Notes under the pieces: generated by a model
What the model saw: the letters and a program-made list of their open reading frames with translations, nothing else
Databases searched by the model: none
Told to the model about the DNA's origin: nothing
Made by a program: the position numbers and the translations under genes
DNA from: DASSUW01 sp963774155
Lineage (GTDB): Bacteria > Actinomycetota > Thermoleophilia > Solirubrobacterales > Solirubrobacteraceae
Direction of reading: 5' to 3'
NCBI GenBank assembly: GCA_963774155.1
Contig: CAVZDW010000006.1
Span: 124,001 to 188,000, forward strand
Length of the DNA: 64,000 nucleotides
Part shown: piece after piece, positions 1-8,613 of the stretch
Numbering within the stretch: the stretch's first letter is position 1
How the letters are laid out: each line of letters opens with the position of its first letter

Positions 1-1
1 G

Positions 2-247
2 GTGGGATGGGTCGCGCGGCTGGAACGCGAGTTCTCGCATGCGCTCGAGCACTTCGGCATGAGGCTGCGCGAGGGGACCACAGTCCACGACCTCGCCTGC
101 GCGGTCGCGAGCCTCGTCGACGGCGTGTGGCTGAACCAGTGCCTCACAGCGAGTCATCCGACGGACGCGGCGGCGCCGATCGCGGAACTCCTGCGCCGCT
201 CCGGCGCGATGCTGTGGCGCGGCGCTACGGAAGCGGGCGATGCATGA
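2..247 (+). CDS. TetR-family regulator, C-terminal part (5' end outside window)
   Basis: An open frame runs in from the left edge and ends at TGA 245-247. The 81 visible residues are helical and contain a segment (SLVDGVWLNQCL) typical of the last helices of TetR-family ligand-binding domains. The helix-turn-helix is not in the window, so the family call rests on the C-terminus alone. The gene converges on the acetyltransferase on the minus strand and overlaps its 3' end by 23 nt. The ligand cannot be inferred. Confidence 0.5.
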   Translation: MGWVARLEREFSHALEHFGMRLREGTTVHDLACAVASLVDGVWLNQCLTASHPTDAAAPIAELLRRSGAMLWRGATEAGDA

Positions 248-707
248 CGTGCAGCCCGACGAATCCGAGCGCGGGGTGGTCGAAGCCCTCCGGAACGGTG
301 CCGATCACCTCGAAGCCGAGCGAGCGGTAGAGCCCGACCGCCCGCTCGTTCGACGCCGCGACGGCGTTGAAGACGATCGCACGGAAGCCGGCTGCCGTCG
401 CCCAGGCGATCATGTCCTCGGCCAGCGCCCGGCCGACCCCGCGACCGTGGCGGGAGGGATCGACCATGAAGCTCCCGCTGGCGACGTGCGCCCCCGGGCC
501 GCCGCGGTTCGCGTACATGTTCGCCGTCCCCAGCACCGTCCCGTCGGCGGCGACGGCGACCGCCGTCCGGTCCACCATCCACAGATCGAGCGCGGTCGCC
601 TCGTCCATGTCGCGGTCGTACGTGAACGTCTCGCCCGCCGCCACGATCTCGCGCAGGAACGGCCAGATCGCGGGCCAGTCCTCCTTGGTCGCATCGCGGA
701 TCTGCAT
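225..707 (-). CDS. GNAT-family N-acetyltransferase
   Basis: A 160-residue protein of usual GNAT length. The acetyl-CoA pyrophosphate-binding loop RHGRGVGRA lies at about residues 86-94, after the strand SGSFMVDP, and the C-terminal part shows the expected N-x-x-A-x-x-L-Y-x-x-x-GF pattern (NERAVGLYRSLGF). It should transfer an acetyl group from acetyl-CoA to a small amine or a protein in the cytoplasm; the substrate is unknown. The frame is open to 746, but the ATG at 707 starts the domain cleanly. Its 3' end overlaps the convergent TetR fragment. Confidence 0.85.
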   Translation of the reverse strand: MQIRDATKEDWPAIWPFLREIVAAGETFTYDRDMDEATALDLWMVDRTAVAVAADGTVLGTANMYANRGGPGAHVASGSFMVDPSRHGRGVGRALAEDMIAWATAAGFRAIVFNAVAASNERAVGLYRSLGFEVIGTVPEGFDHPALGFVGLHVMHRPLP

Positions 708-764
708 CGATCCACTGGTTAGCACGACCGATGACTTCCCGGCCATTCGTCAGTCTTAGGGTCG

Positions 765-1670
765 ATGACGAATGAGAACAGCGCAGCCGCGATCCGGCTT
801 CGCGGTGTGGTCAAGCGGTTCGGGGGCATCACGGCGGTGGACGGGCTGGACCTGGAGGTCCCGTACGGCACCTGCGTGGGCCTGCTCGGGCCCAACGGCG
901 CCGGCAAGTCGACGACGATGAAGGCGCTCACCGCGCAGGTGATCGCCGACGAGGGAACGCTCGAGGTGCTGGGCCACCAGCTGCCCGAGGACTCCAAGCA
1001 GGCGCGCGCGGCGATGGGCGTCGTGCCGCAGCTCGACAACCTCGACGTGTCGCTGACCGTCGAGCAGAACCTGCTCGTCTTCGCGCACCTCTACCGCGTG
1101 CCCGGCGGGCAGCGCAAGGAGGCGATCGAGCGCACGCTGGGCATCGCCAACCTGCGCGAGCGGCGCGACTCCAAGGTCGACCAGCTGAGCGGCGGCATGC
1201 GGCGGCGCCTGCTGATCGCGCGGTCGCTGCTGCACCAGCCGCGCCTCCTGCTGCTCGACGAGCCGACCGTCGGCCTCGACCCGCAGGTCCGCCAGGAGCT
1301 GTGGGCGCTGATCGACCTCCTGCGCTCCGAAGGGGTCTCGATCCTCATGAGCACGCACTACATCGAGGAGGCCGAGCGCCTCTGCGACCACGTGACGATC
1401 ATGTCCCACGGCAAGGCGGTCGCGTCCGGCCATCCGCGCGCGCTCATCGCCGAGCACGCCGGGCCCGAGGCGATCGAGGTCTACGGCTCTCCGAGCCGGC
1501 TCAGCGAGGTCGAGGGGCTCGCGATCGAGCAGGGCTGGCGCACGCGCCGGACCGGCACCTCGGTGTCGGTCCTGCAGGCCAACGGCGCGGCCGCCGAGCT
1601 CGACGGCGAGCGCCGCGTGACCAACCTCGAGGACGTCTTCGTCCTCCTGACCGGAGAGGAGATCAGCTGA
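765..1670 (+). CDS. ABC transporter ATP-binding protein (NodI/DrrA type)
   Basis: A 301-residue ATPase with Walker A GPNGAGKST at 42-50, signature LSGGM at 141-145 and Walker B LLLLDEP at 161-167, followed by the roughly 85-residue C-terminal extension seen in exporter ATPases of the NodI/DrrA/CcmA group. It should power an ABC-2 exporter of a drug, lipid or lipooligosaccharide. The stop codon overlaps the start of the permease gene by 1 nt (TGATG), so the two are translationally coupled. A TAGGGT sequence lies just before the ATG but has no convincing -35 box. Confidence 0.9.
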   Translation: MTNENSAAAIRLRGVVKRFGGITAVDGLDLEVPYGTCVGLLGPNGAGKSTTMKALTAQVIADEGTLEVLGHQLPEDSKQARAAMGVVPQLDNLDVSLTVEQNLLVFAHLYRVPGGQRKEAIERTLGIANLRERRDSKVDQLSGGMRRRLLIARSLLHQPRLLLLDEPTVGLDPQVRQELWALIDLLRSEGVSILMSTHYIEEAERLCDHVTIMSHGKAVASGHPRALIAEHAGPEAIEVYGSPSRLSEVEGLAIEQGWRTRRTGTSVSVLQANGAAAELDGERRVTNLEDVFVLLTGEEIS

Positions 1671-2467
1671 TGGCCGCCGTCGCCTCTTCCTCGCGACGCC
1701 TCGGACGCCTCGAGCGCCCGGCGATCATGGGCGTGCTCGTCCGCGAGGTCGTCAACTTCTCGTCGTTCTGGCGGTCGTCGACGTTCAGCTCGACCGTCGA
1801 CCCGACGATCTACCTGCTGGCGTTCGGCTTCGGCTTCGGCTCGCTGGTCGCATCGGTCGCGGGCTACGACTACATCGACTTCGTCGGCACCGGCATCGTC
1901 GCCACCACCGTGCTGTTCAGCGGCGCGTTCCCGGCGATGTACTCGACCTACGTCAAGTACGCGTTCCAGCACACGTACGACGCGATCCTCGCGGCGCCGG
2001 TCGACGTCGAGGAGCTGGTGACCGCCGAGGCGATGTGGATCGCGGCGCGCACCGGCGTCTATGGCTGCGTGCCGATGCTCGTGGCCATGGTCTTCGGGCT
2101 CGACCCCAGCTGGGGGATGCTGCTCGTGCCGTTCATCGCGGCTCTCGCGGGCTTCGGCTGGGCCGTGTTCGGCATCTTCATCGCCGCCAAGGCGAAGGCG
2201 ATCGAGAGCTTCTCGTACTGGCAGAGCGGCCTGCTGACGCCGATGTTCCTCGTCGCCGGCACGTTCTTCCCGCTCGACGGCCTGCCGACCTGGGCGCAGG
2301 TCGCCGGGCACCTGAACCCGCTGTACCACTGCGTCGAGCTCGTGCGCGCCGCCGTCTTCGGCTTCGAGGGCTGGATCGACCTCTGGCACGTCGCGTTCCT
2401 CACCGGCTTCGCGCTCGTCTCGTGGCGGCTGGCGATCCGCTACATGGAGCGCAAGCTCATCCTCTGA
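1670..2467 (+). CDS. ABC-2 type permease (NodJ/DrrB type)
   Basis: A 265-residue integral membrane protein with about six hydrophobic segments and the ABC-2 pattern near the C-terminus (LTPMFLVAGTFFPLDGLP, then NPLYHCVELVRA), as in NodJ-like permeases. It pairs with the ATPase immediately upstream. The frame is open from 1301, but the ATG at 1670 overlaps the upstream stop and gives the normal family length. The exported substrate is not evident. The 3' end overlaps the convergent ROK gene by 11 nt. Confidence 0.88.
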   Translation: MAAVASSSRRLGRLERPAIMGVLVREVVNFSSFWRSSTFSSTVDPTIYLLAFGFGFGSLVASVAGYDYIDFVGTGIVATTVLFSGAFPAMYSTYVKYAFQHTYDAILAAPVDVEELVTAEAMWIAARTGVYGCVPMLVAMVFGLDPSWGMLLVPFIAALAGFGWAVFGIFIAAKAKAIESFSYWQSGLLTPMFLVAGTFFPLDGLPTWAQVAGHLNPLYHCVELVRAAVFGFEGWIDLWHVAFLTGFALVSWRLAIRYMERKLIL

Positions 2468-3311
2468 GGACGCTGAGCGCCGCACCCACCGCGCCGGCCT
2501 CGGGTCCGAGGCCGGCCGGCACGATCGGCAGGTCGCGGGCGGCGGGCAGCCAGACCCCGTCGCGGGTGGCGGCGACGACGGCCTCCCAGTAGCGGCCGCC
2601 CGCGGTGCCGAGGCCGCCGCCGACGACCACCGCCTCCGGGTCGAGCAGGTTGACGAGCGTGGCGATGCCCTCGCCCAGCGCACAGGCCGCGCGGTCGACG
2701 ATGGCGACGGCGTCGGCGTCGCCCGCCTCGGCGGCGGCGAGCACGGGCTCGGCCGTCGACGCGCCGGCCGCGGCGGCGATCGCCGGTCCGGAGGCGACCT
2801 CCTCCAGCACGACGCCGCCGAGCCGGCCGCTGCCGAACAGCAGCGCTGCGCCGCGGGCGCCCGCGTACGGCACGCCCTCGAGGACCAGCGTGTGGCTGAT
2901 CCCGGTGCCGACCGTCACATAGACGAACGCGGTGAACCACCGGCCGGCCCCGAGTTGCGCCTCGGCCAGCGCTGCCGCGCGGACGTCGGCGACCACCGTC
3001 ACCGGCCCGAGGTGGCCGAACGTCTCGACGACGGGCTCGGTGCTCCACTCGATCACCGCGTCGCTGGCGATCCGCCCGTCCGGCGTGACGATCTCCGGCA
3101 CGCCCACACCGACGCCGGCCACGGCAAGGTCCCGGCCGGCCGCCACGGCCGCCATCTCCTCCGCGACGGCGACGGCGTCGGCGAGCACGGCGCGTCCCGG
3201 CCGCGACAGCCGCGTCGGCACGACGGTGCGAGCGACGATCTCGTCGTCGGCGACGAGCGCGGCGGCGATCTTCGTGCCGCCGACGTCGACGCCGATGCCC
3301 GCGGCCGTCAC
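2457..3311 (-). CDS. ROK-family protein, divergent sugar kinase-like
   Basis: A 284-residue protein beginning with the ROK phosphate-binding motif DVGGTK (about residues 8-13). A later ADVRAAALAE segment keeps the catalytic-type Asp. ROK proteins are sugar kinases such as glucokinase, ManNAc kinase or NagC-like proteins. Oddities: the sugar-contacting E-x-G-H segment is replaced by a hydrophobic stretch (GAALLFGSG), and the family's Cys-rich zinc site is missing. Substrate and activity are therefore uncertain. The GTG start overlaps the bicupin stop by 4 nt, placing it last in the GntR-controlled minus-strand operon. Confidence 0.75.
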   Translation of the reverse strand: MTAAGIGVDVGGTKIAAALVADDEIVARTVVPTRLSRPGRAVLADAVAVAEEMAAVAAGRDLAVAGVGVGVPEIVTPDGRIASDAVIEWSTEPVVETFGHLGPVTVVADVRAAALAEAQLGAGRWFTAFVYVTVGTGISHTLVLEGVPYAGARGAALLFGSGRLGGVVLEEVASGPAIAAAAGASTAEPVLAAAEAGDADAVAIVDRAACALGEGIATLVNLLDPEAVVVGGGLGTAGGRYWEAVVAATRDGVWLPAARDLPIVPAGLGPEAGAVGAALSVLRG

Positions 3312-4186
3312 TCCGCCAGGTACGACGGGGCGACGCCGAACACGAGGCGCGCGGCTTCCGAGCCGGCGTTGTAGTAGCGGTGCGGGACGCCCTCGGGGAT
3401 GTAGAACCCGTCCTGCGGCGAGACCTCGAGCCAGCGGCGGCCCTCGTCGGCCCCGATGCGGATCCCGACCGTGCCCTCGAGCACGTAGCCGCTCTCGTCG
3501 CCGCCGTGGCGCTGGATCGCCGTGCGCTGCCCCGGCCGCAGCTCGATCGTGCCGACCGTCAGGTGCTCGGTGCTGGCCAGGAGGCCGACGAGCACCGGGT
3601 CGTCCTCGCCCTCCAGCCGCCAGAGCTGGTCGTCGCGCCGCAGGACGTGCATCGTCTGCTCGGTGCGGATGGCGCTGCGCTCCATCGGCCACCGGCAGAG
3701 GGCGTCGTCGTCGGCGTACGTCACGCCGAGCAGGTTGTCGCGCGTCCGCGCGTAGCTGCCCGACGTGCCGGCCGAGGGCGGCGGGGCGAACAGCTCGAGC
3801 ACGCGCAGCTCCTTGTCGCCGTGGGCGATCGCGTGGTGCCAGGTGTCGCGGCGGAAGAACACGGCCTCGCCCTCGCGCGCCCGGTGGACCTCGCCGGTCG
3901 CCGGGTTGGCCAGCAGCAGGTCGCCGCTGAGGACGTAGAGGACCTCGTCGGCCGCGAAGATCGTGCGGAACTCGTCCGAGTGCCGGAACGAGCGGCCGGG
4001 GGCCAGCCCGAACACGAGCTGGTGGATCCTGGCGCTCGAGACGTAGATCCAGTCCATGACCTCGCCGGAGCCGTCGTCGCCCCAGACGTGGCGCGTCACG
4101 TCGTGGAAGCGGATCGCGGTCGCCTCGTCGAACGTCGGGCGCGGCGACGGTGCGTACTGCGTCTCGCTCGAGGTGATGTCAGACAC
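3308..4186 (-). CDS. Bicupin protein (two tandem cupin domains)
   Basis: A 292-residue protein with two cupin folds. The N-terminal barrel (about 60-135) has RHSDEF and a later TWHHA. The C-terminal barrel (about 205-285) has QRHGGDESGYVLEG and PHRYYN, which supply the His/Glu metal ligands of the G-x5-H-x-H-x3-4-E motif. Such proteins are often sugar isomerases or dioxygenases of sugar acids. The neighbours (Gfo/Idh dehydrogenase, ROK protein, sugar ABC operon) favour a carbohydrate role, but the reaction is not known. GTG at 4186 is preferred, with an 8-nt overlap with the upstream gene; ATG at 4213 is the alternative. Neither has a clear ribosome site. Confidence 0.75.
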   Translation of the reverse strand: MSDITSSETQYAPSPRPTFDEATAIRFHDVTRHVWGDDGSGEVMDWIYVSSARIHQLVFGLAPGRSFRHSDEFRTIFAADEVLYVLSGDLLLANPATGEVHRAREGEAVFFRRDTWHHAIAHGDKELRVLELFAPPPSAGTSGSYARTRDNLLGVTYADDDALCRWPMERSAIRTEQTMHVLRRDDQLWRLEGEDDPVLVGLLASTEHLTVGTIELRPGQRTAIQRHGGDESGYVLEGTVGIRIGADEGRRWLEVSPQDGFYIPEGVPHRYYNAGSEAARLVFGVAPSYLAE

Positions 4187-5330
4187 GGTCGACCCGCGAG
4201 TCGTGCGCCTCATGGCCGATCCCGTCGGGATCCGGCAGCTCGAGCGGCGGGAAGGTGGTCTTGAGCTCGCGGGCCTGGCCGTCGCGCCCGGCCGCCTCGG
4301 CGGCGAGCATGATCTCGAGCGCGTGGTAGGCGTGCTCGGGCGTGTGGATCGGCGTCCGCTCCTCCCTGATGCAGTCGACGAGGTGCCGCAGGCCGGCCGT
4401 CCACTCCCAGCGCGGATCGGTCTCGCCGTGGATCTCCCAGTACCCGGCGTCGTTGCGCCACAGCTCGAAGCCCTCCGGCGCCCAGTCGTCGCCCATCATC
4501 TGGATCGTCCCGTCTGCGCCGTAGAGCTCGATCGCGGGACCGCGGTACTTCTGCATGCTGAAGCCGGTGGTCACCGAGGCGAAGACGGCGTCGCCGAAGT
4601 CGAGCAGGACGTGGGCGTTGTCCACGACCTCCGAGCGCACGGTCTGCCCGTCGACCACGCGCTCCGGCGTGACCGTGCCGGCCATGGCGGTGACCCGCTT
4701 GGCCGGGCCGAGGAGCGCGGTGAGCGCGGTGACGTTGTAGACACCGAGGTCGAACAGCGCGCCGCCGCCGTGCCGGTAGTACCACTCGCCCCACCAGGGC
4801 CCGGCCCAGCCGTAGCGGGCGCGCGCGAGCAGGATGCGCCCGACGTCGCCGCGCCGGACGCGGTGGAAGATCTGCGCGAACGTGGGCGAGAGGACGATGT
4901 GGGGCGCGCACACGAGGATGCCCGGCGCGTCGCGCGCGATCTCGAGCAGCTCGCCGGCCTCCTCCAGCGTCGTGGCCATCGGCTTCTCGACGAGCACGTG
5001 CTTGCCCGCGCGCAGCGCGGCCTTGGCCAGCTCGCCGTGGTGCTGCATGGCCGTGAGGACGAGCACGAGGTCGACGCCGTCGGCCTCGATCACCTCGCGC
5101 GGCTCGGTGCCGACCGTCGCGTGCGGCCACAGCTCGCGCACGTAGTCGAGCTTGGCCGGGTCGACGTCGCACGCGGCGACGACGTCTGCCGCGCCCTCGA
5201 AGCGCAGGGCTTCGATCAGCCGGCCGTATGCGCGCAGCACGCTCCCGCAGCCGACGACGCCGATACGGACCGGGCGCACGGCCTCTGCCGTCGCGCTGCT
5301 CGCCGTCAGCGGCGACTCGGTGGCGGACAT
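4179..5330 (-). CDS. Gfo/Idh/MocA-family oxidoreductase
   Basis: A 383-residue NAD(P)-dependent dehydrogenase. An N-terminal Rossmann motif (IGVVGCGSV, about residues 20-28) is followed by the family signature EKPMATT and a C-terminal substrate domain. Members oxidise or reduce sugars, inositols and related polyols. The ATG at 5330 is preceded by a purine-rich GAGGAG ribosome site, which decides the start. It is the first gene of the minus-strand operon with the bicupin and ROK genes and probably feeds imported sugar into catabolism. A candidate promoter lies immediately upstream. Confidence 0.87.
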   Translation of the reverse strand: MSATESPLTASSATAEAVRPVRIGVVGCGSVLRAYGRLIEALRFEGAADVVAACDVDPAKLDYVRELWPHATVGTEPREVIEADGVDLVLVLTAMQHHGELAKAALRAGKHVLVEKPMATTLEEAGELLEIARDAPGILVCAPHIVLSPTFAQIFHRVRRGDVGRILLARARYGWAGPWWGEWYYRHGGGALFDLGVYNVTALTALLGPAKRVTAMAGTVTPERVVDGQTVRSEVVDNAHVLLDFGDAVFASVTTGFSMQKYRGPAIELYGADGTIQMMGDDWAPEGFELWRNDAGYWEIHGETDPRWEWTAGLRHLVDCIREERTPIHTPEHAYHALEIMLAAEAAGRDGQARELKTTFPPLELPDPDGIGHEAHDSRVDRV

Positions 5331-5370
5331 GCGGCTCCTCTCCTTACCATGCGTTCCATAGAGGACAGAA

Positions 5371-5399
5371 GTAGTACCAAGATCGGACCACTGTCTCAA
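5371..5399 (-). promoter_or_regulatory. Candidate promoter of the Gfo/Idh-bicupin-ROK operon
   Basis: On the minus strand TTGAGA (5399-5394) and TACTAC (5376-5371) are separated by exactly 17 nt, in the 65-nt gap upstream of the dehydrogenase gene. Downstream of it, TGTCCTCTATGGA (5367-5355) nearly matches a box in front of the divergent sugar-transport operon. It could be the operator of the adjacent GntR regulator. Sequence match only. Confidence 0.4.
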
Positions 5400-6175
5400 C
5401 CAGAGCTCGCGAGGCGCAGCCCGGTGGGCCGGCGCGTGAGCTGGGAGCGGAACCGGTAGCGGTCGCCGCGGTAGCGGATCGTCCCTAACTCGACCAGCCG
5501 GTCACCCGCGTCGAAGGTTCGTGTGGAGACCTCGAGCACCGGTGCGCCCTCCGGGAGCTCGAGCAGCACGGCGTCCTCGGCAGTCGTGGGGACCGCCCCG
5601 ATCACGTACTCGGCCGCGGCCGGCCCGACGCCCGCGGCATCGAGCGTGCGGTAGAGCGAGGTGGTCGCGAAGTCGGTCTTCTCGAGCTCCGGCGCCAGCG
5701 ACAGCGGGATGCAGCTGACGTCGAGCGCGATGGCCACGCCGTCGAGGAAGCGCAGCCGCCGCAGCTCGAAGACCCGGGCCCCCGGGACGATGCCGAACGC
5801 CTCGGCCTCCTCGATCGTCGCGGCGCGGCTCTGCGCCGAGAGAATCCGGGCACTGGGCGAGAATCCCTGCGCCCGCGCCATCTCGCTGAAGCTCATGAGC
5901 TCGTTCGGCGGCTCGCCGACCGGCGCGGCAGGACTCACGAACGAGCCGCGGCCGACGCCGGACACGATCAGCCCATCCTCGACCAGGCGCTTGAACGCGC
6001 GGCGGACGGTCACGCGGCTGACACCGAGTTGCTCGCAGAGCGCGCGCTCGGCGGGGATCCGGTCGCCCGGGCCGAGCTCGCCGCGCTCGATGGCATCGGC
6101 GATCAACCGGTACACCCGGTCGTAGAGCGGGCGGCCCGAACCGTCGTTTATGAGCCGTTGCATCTCTGGGGGCAT
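5396..6175 (-). CDS. GntR-family (HutC subfamily) transcriptional regulator
   Basis: A 259-residue protein. The N-terminal winged helix-turn-helix (about residues 15-80) contains the typical GDRIPAERALCEQLGVSRVTVRRA segment in pieces. A UTRA ligand-binding domain (about 95-250) follows, with ARVFELRRLRFLDG and APVLEVSTRTF. HutC-type regulators are usually released by phosphorylated sugars or amino-acid derivatives. It sits between the catabolic operon and the ABC transport operon and probably controls both. The frame extends to a TTG at 6202; ATG 6175 is preferred and ATG 6163 is also possible. Confidence 0.88.
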   Translation of the reverse strand: MPPEMQRLINDGSGRPLYDRVYRLIADAIERGELGPGDRIPAERALCEQLGVSRVTVRRAFKRLVEDGLIVSGVGRGSFVSPAAPVGEPPNELMSFSEMARAQGFSPSARILSAQSRAATIEEAEAFGIVPGARVFELRRLRFLDGVAIALDVSCIPLSLAPELEKTDFATTSLYRTLDAAGVGPAAAEYVIGAVPTTAEDAVLLELPEGAPVLEVSTRTFDAGDRLVELGTIRYRGDRYRFRSQLTRRPTGLRLASSG

Positions 6176-6230
6176 GCTCGCTGGTCTCAGGGTCCTTGGC
6201 AAGGTGCTCGGTCACGGCTTGACCTTATTC

Positions 6231-6274
6231 TTGCCTCTAATTGGTGCCTATGATATTGCTTTTGTCTCTATGGA
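6231..6274 (+). promoter_or_regulatory. Repeated TTGYCTCTAW boxes upstream of the sugar ABC operon
   Basis: TTGCCTCTAA at 6231-6240 and TTGTCTCTAT at 6262-6271 are near-identical direct repeats with start points 31 nt apart, about three helical turns. The second extends to TGTCTCTATGGA (6263-6274), almost the same as TGTCCTCTATGGA in front of the divergent dehydrogenase operon. A weak promoter (TTGCCT, 17 nt, TATTGC) overlaps them. Binding sites of the neighbouring GntR protein are the obvious inference. Confidence 0.35.
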
Positions 6275-6304
6275 GGAGACCTCCCGAGAAAGGGCGGAGG
6301 ACTG

Positions 6305-7669
6305 ATGAGGGGTACGTTCACGCGCGCGCTCGCCGTGGCCCTGGTCGCCGCCGGCGCGGCCCTGGCCGGTTGCGGCGGTACACCGGGCAGCTCCAACGAG
6401 GACGGCGGCAACGCGCCGGAGACGGTCAGCACCGACATCTCCAAGGCCGCGCCGATGACGCTCGACATCTGGACGTTCGAGATGGCCCGCGAGCCGCTGC
6501 TCAAGGCGGCCGCCGAGGCGTTCACCGCCAAGTACCCGAACATCAAGACGAAGGTCGTCCTGCGCGATTTCTCCGCCTATCCGTCCCAGGTCAAGCTCGC
6601 GCTGTCGTCGGACAAGGCGCCCGACGTGGTCCAGGGCAACCTCGGCTGGTCGCTCGACGGCCCGCTCCTCCAGGCCGGCCTGATCATCGATCCCAGTAAG
6701 TACGACGAGGCGTACGGCTGGTCGGATCGCTTCCCGCCGGAGGGCCGGCGCGTGCTCGAGTTCACGCCCGACGGCAAGACCTACGGCAGCGGCTCCCTGG
6801 TCGGCATCGCCTTCACCGCGGACGTCATCGGCTTCTTCTACAACAAGGAGAAGCTGCAGCAGCTCGGCCTCGAGGTTCCGAAGAGCCTGGACGAGCTGGA
6901 GGCCGCAATGGAGAAGGCCAAGGCCGCCGGCGAGGTCGGCCTGATGATGGGCAACAACGACGGCACGATGGCCCTCCACACCTACTTCAACGTCGGCAAC
7001 CAGATCGCCTCCGGCGACCTCGTGCGCGGCATCGTCTACGGCGAGGACGGCGCGAGCTTCACCGACCAGGCGATGGTCGACGGCGCGGCCAGGGTGAAGA
7101 GCTGGGTCGACAAGGGCTACGTCCCCGAGGGCGCCAACGGCCTGATCGGCGACGATGCGGTCGCGCGCTTCAGCAAGGGCGACGGGGTGTTTCTCTCCAC
7201 CGGCAGCTGGTGGGCCCCGCAGCTCGGCGAGGCGATGAAGGACAACGTCGGCTTCATCCTGCCGCCGCCGGTCACCGCGGGCGAGCCGTCGCGCGCCACC
7301 GGGTCGTTCGGCGCCGCGTTCGAGATCGCGGCCAAGGGCGAGAACCACGACGTCGCCGCGGCGTTCCTCGACTTCCTGGCCAGCGAGGAAGTCGCCACCA
7401 ACGTGGCCGAGGCGGGCGACCTCCCGTCGTTCCCGCTCGAGAACCCGCCTGAGCCGCGCTACGGCGTCGACGGCGAGATCCAGGAGGCGTTCACGCTCGT
7501 CAACGAGGCCGACGGCCTCATCCCGTACCTCGACGCCACGACGCCGACGCTCGGCACCGAGGTGCTGTACCCCGGCATGCAGGATCTCGTTGCCGGCAAG
7601 GTCGAGCCCGCCGCGCTGATGGAGAAGGCGCAGGCGGACCGCGAGGCCTTCCTCGCCAAGCAGAAGTGA
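6305..7669 (+). CDS. Carbohydrate ABC transporter substrate-binding lipoprotein
   Basis: A 454-residue family-1 solute-binding protein. The lipoprotein signal peptide ends in LAGC with the lipidated Cys at 23, followed by a Gly/Ser/Asn-rich tether. The mature part shows the sugar-binding-protein pattern (TLDIWTFEM, PDVVQGNLGW, GSFGAAFEIAAKG). It should capture a mono- or oligosaccharide outside the membrane and deliver it to the two permeases downstream. GGGCGGAGG lies 5 nt upstream of the ATG as a ribosome site. The stop overlaps the next start by 4 nt. Confidence 0.92.
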   Translation: MRGTFTRALAVALVAAGAALAGCGGTPGSSNEDGGNAPETVSTDISKAAPMTLDIWTFEMAREPLLKAAAEAFTAKYPNIKTKVVLRDFSAYPSQVKLALSSDKAPDVVQGNLGWSLDGPLLQAGLIIDPSKYDEAYGWSDRFPPEGRRVLEFTPDGKTYGSGSLVGIAFTADVIGFFYNKEKLQQLGLEVPKSLDELEAAMEKAKAAGEVGLMMGNNDGTMALHTYFNVGNQIASGDLVRGIVYGEDGASFTDQAMVDGAARVKSWVDKGYVPEGANGLIGDDAVARFSKGDGVFLSTGSWWAPQLGEAMKDNVGFILPPPVTAGEPSRATGSFGAAFEIAAKGENHDVAAAFLDFLASEEVATNVAEAGDLPSFPLENPPEPRYGVDGEIQEAFTLVNEADGLIPYLDATTPTLGTEVLYPGMQDLVAGKVEPAALMEKAQADREAFLAKQK

Positions 7670-8613
7670 GCCTCGCGACGGACCCCCCTACAGCGGTGAG
7701 CCCCGCGGCGGGCGGGGCTCGGCGCGTCAAGAGATCCCGCCCAGCCCGGGCGCGCGCTGCGCTCGCCCCCTACTTGTACATCGCCCCCGCGCTGCTGCTC
7801 TTCGCGGTGTTCGTGCTGGCGCCGTTCGCGCACACGGTCTGGCTGTCGTTCTTCGAGTGGGACGGGGTCACGCTCGGGAGCTGGGTCGGGCTCGAGAACT
7901 ACACCGACATGTTCAGCGACGGCGTCATCGGGCGCTCGTTCCTGAACGTCCTCGTGCTCGTCTTCTTCGTGGCGGTCATCCCGATCGTCGTCGGCCTCGT
8001 CATCGCCGCGACGCTCGCCCGTTCCCCGTTGCGCGGGATGACCGCCTTCCGCACGATCATCTTCCTGCCGCAGGTCATCTCGACCGTCGCCGTCGCGGTG
8101 ATCTGGCGCTGGCTCTACGCCGAGGACGGCCCGTTCAACGAGGTGCTCCGCACGATCGGCCTCGACTCGCTCACGCACGCGTGGCTGGGCGACTACACGT
8201 GGGCGCTGCCGGCCATCGGCATCGTCGGGGCGTGGGTGCTGATCGGCCTCTGCATGGTGCTCTTCCTCGCCGGCCTCCAGCAGATCCCCGGCTCGCTCTA
8301 CGACGCGGCGCGCGTCGACGGCGCGGGTGCCATCCGGGAGTTCTTCACCGTCACGCTGCCCGGCCTGCGCGGCGTGCTCGCCGTGACCACCACGCTCACC
8401 GTGGTCTGGGCCCTGCGCTCGTTCGACCTCGTGTTCGTCATGACCCGCGGCGGGCCGGGCACGAGCACGATGGTCCCGGGCATGCAGATCTACCAGCGCG
8501 CCTTCCAGACCGGCCGCGTCGGTTCCGCGTGCGCCATCGCCGTGGTCCTGGCGATCATCGTCTTCGTCGTCACGGTCGGCATCAACCGCTTCGCGGAGCG
8601 GGATCAGCGATGA
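7666..8613 (+). CDS. Sugar ABC transporter permease (MalF type)
   Basis: A 315-residue membrane protein with about six transmembrane segments. The cytoplasmic EAA loop (YDAARVDGAGAIREFF, then TLPGL) docks the ATPase. It starts at GTG, overlapping the binding-protein stop by 4 nt, and its own stop overlaps the next permease by 4 nt. With the MalG-type partner it should form the channel of a carbohydrate importer. The charged N-terminal region of about 35 residues before the first membrane segment is normal for this family. Confidence 0.92.
   Translation: MSLATDPPTAVSPAAGGARRVKRSRPARARAALAPYLYIAPALLLFAVFVLAPFAHTVWLSFFEWDGVTLGSWVGLENYTDMFSDGVIGRSFLNVLVLVFFVAVIPIVVGLVIAATLARSPLRGMTAFRTIIFLPQVISTVAVAVIWRWLYAEDGPFNEVLRTIGLDSLTHAWLGDYTWALPAIGIVGAWVLIGLCMVLFLAGLQQIPGSLYDAARVDGAGAIREFFTVTLPGLRGVLAVTTTLTVVWALRSFDLVFVMTRGGPGTSTMVPGMQIYQRAFQTGRVGSACAIAVVLAIIVFVVTVGINRFAERDQR

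Noticed and set aside
757..762. TAGGGT sequences just before several start codons (757, 18811, 37245) as leaderless -10 boxes
   Set aside because: No -35 box at 16-18 nt was found, and the 18811 case overlaps the stop codon of treZ.
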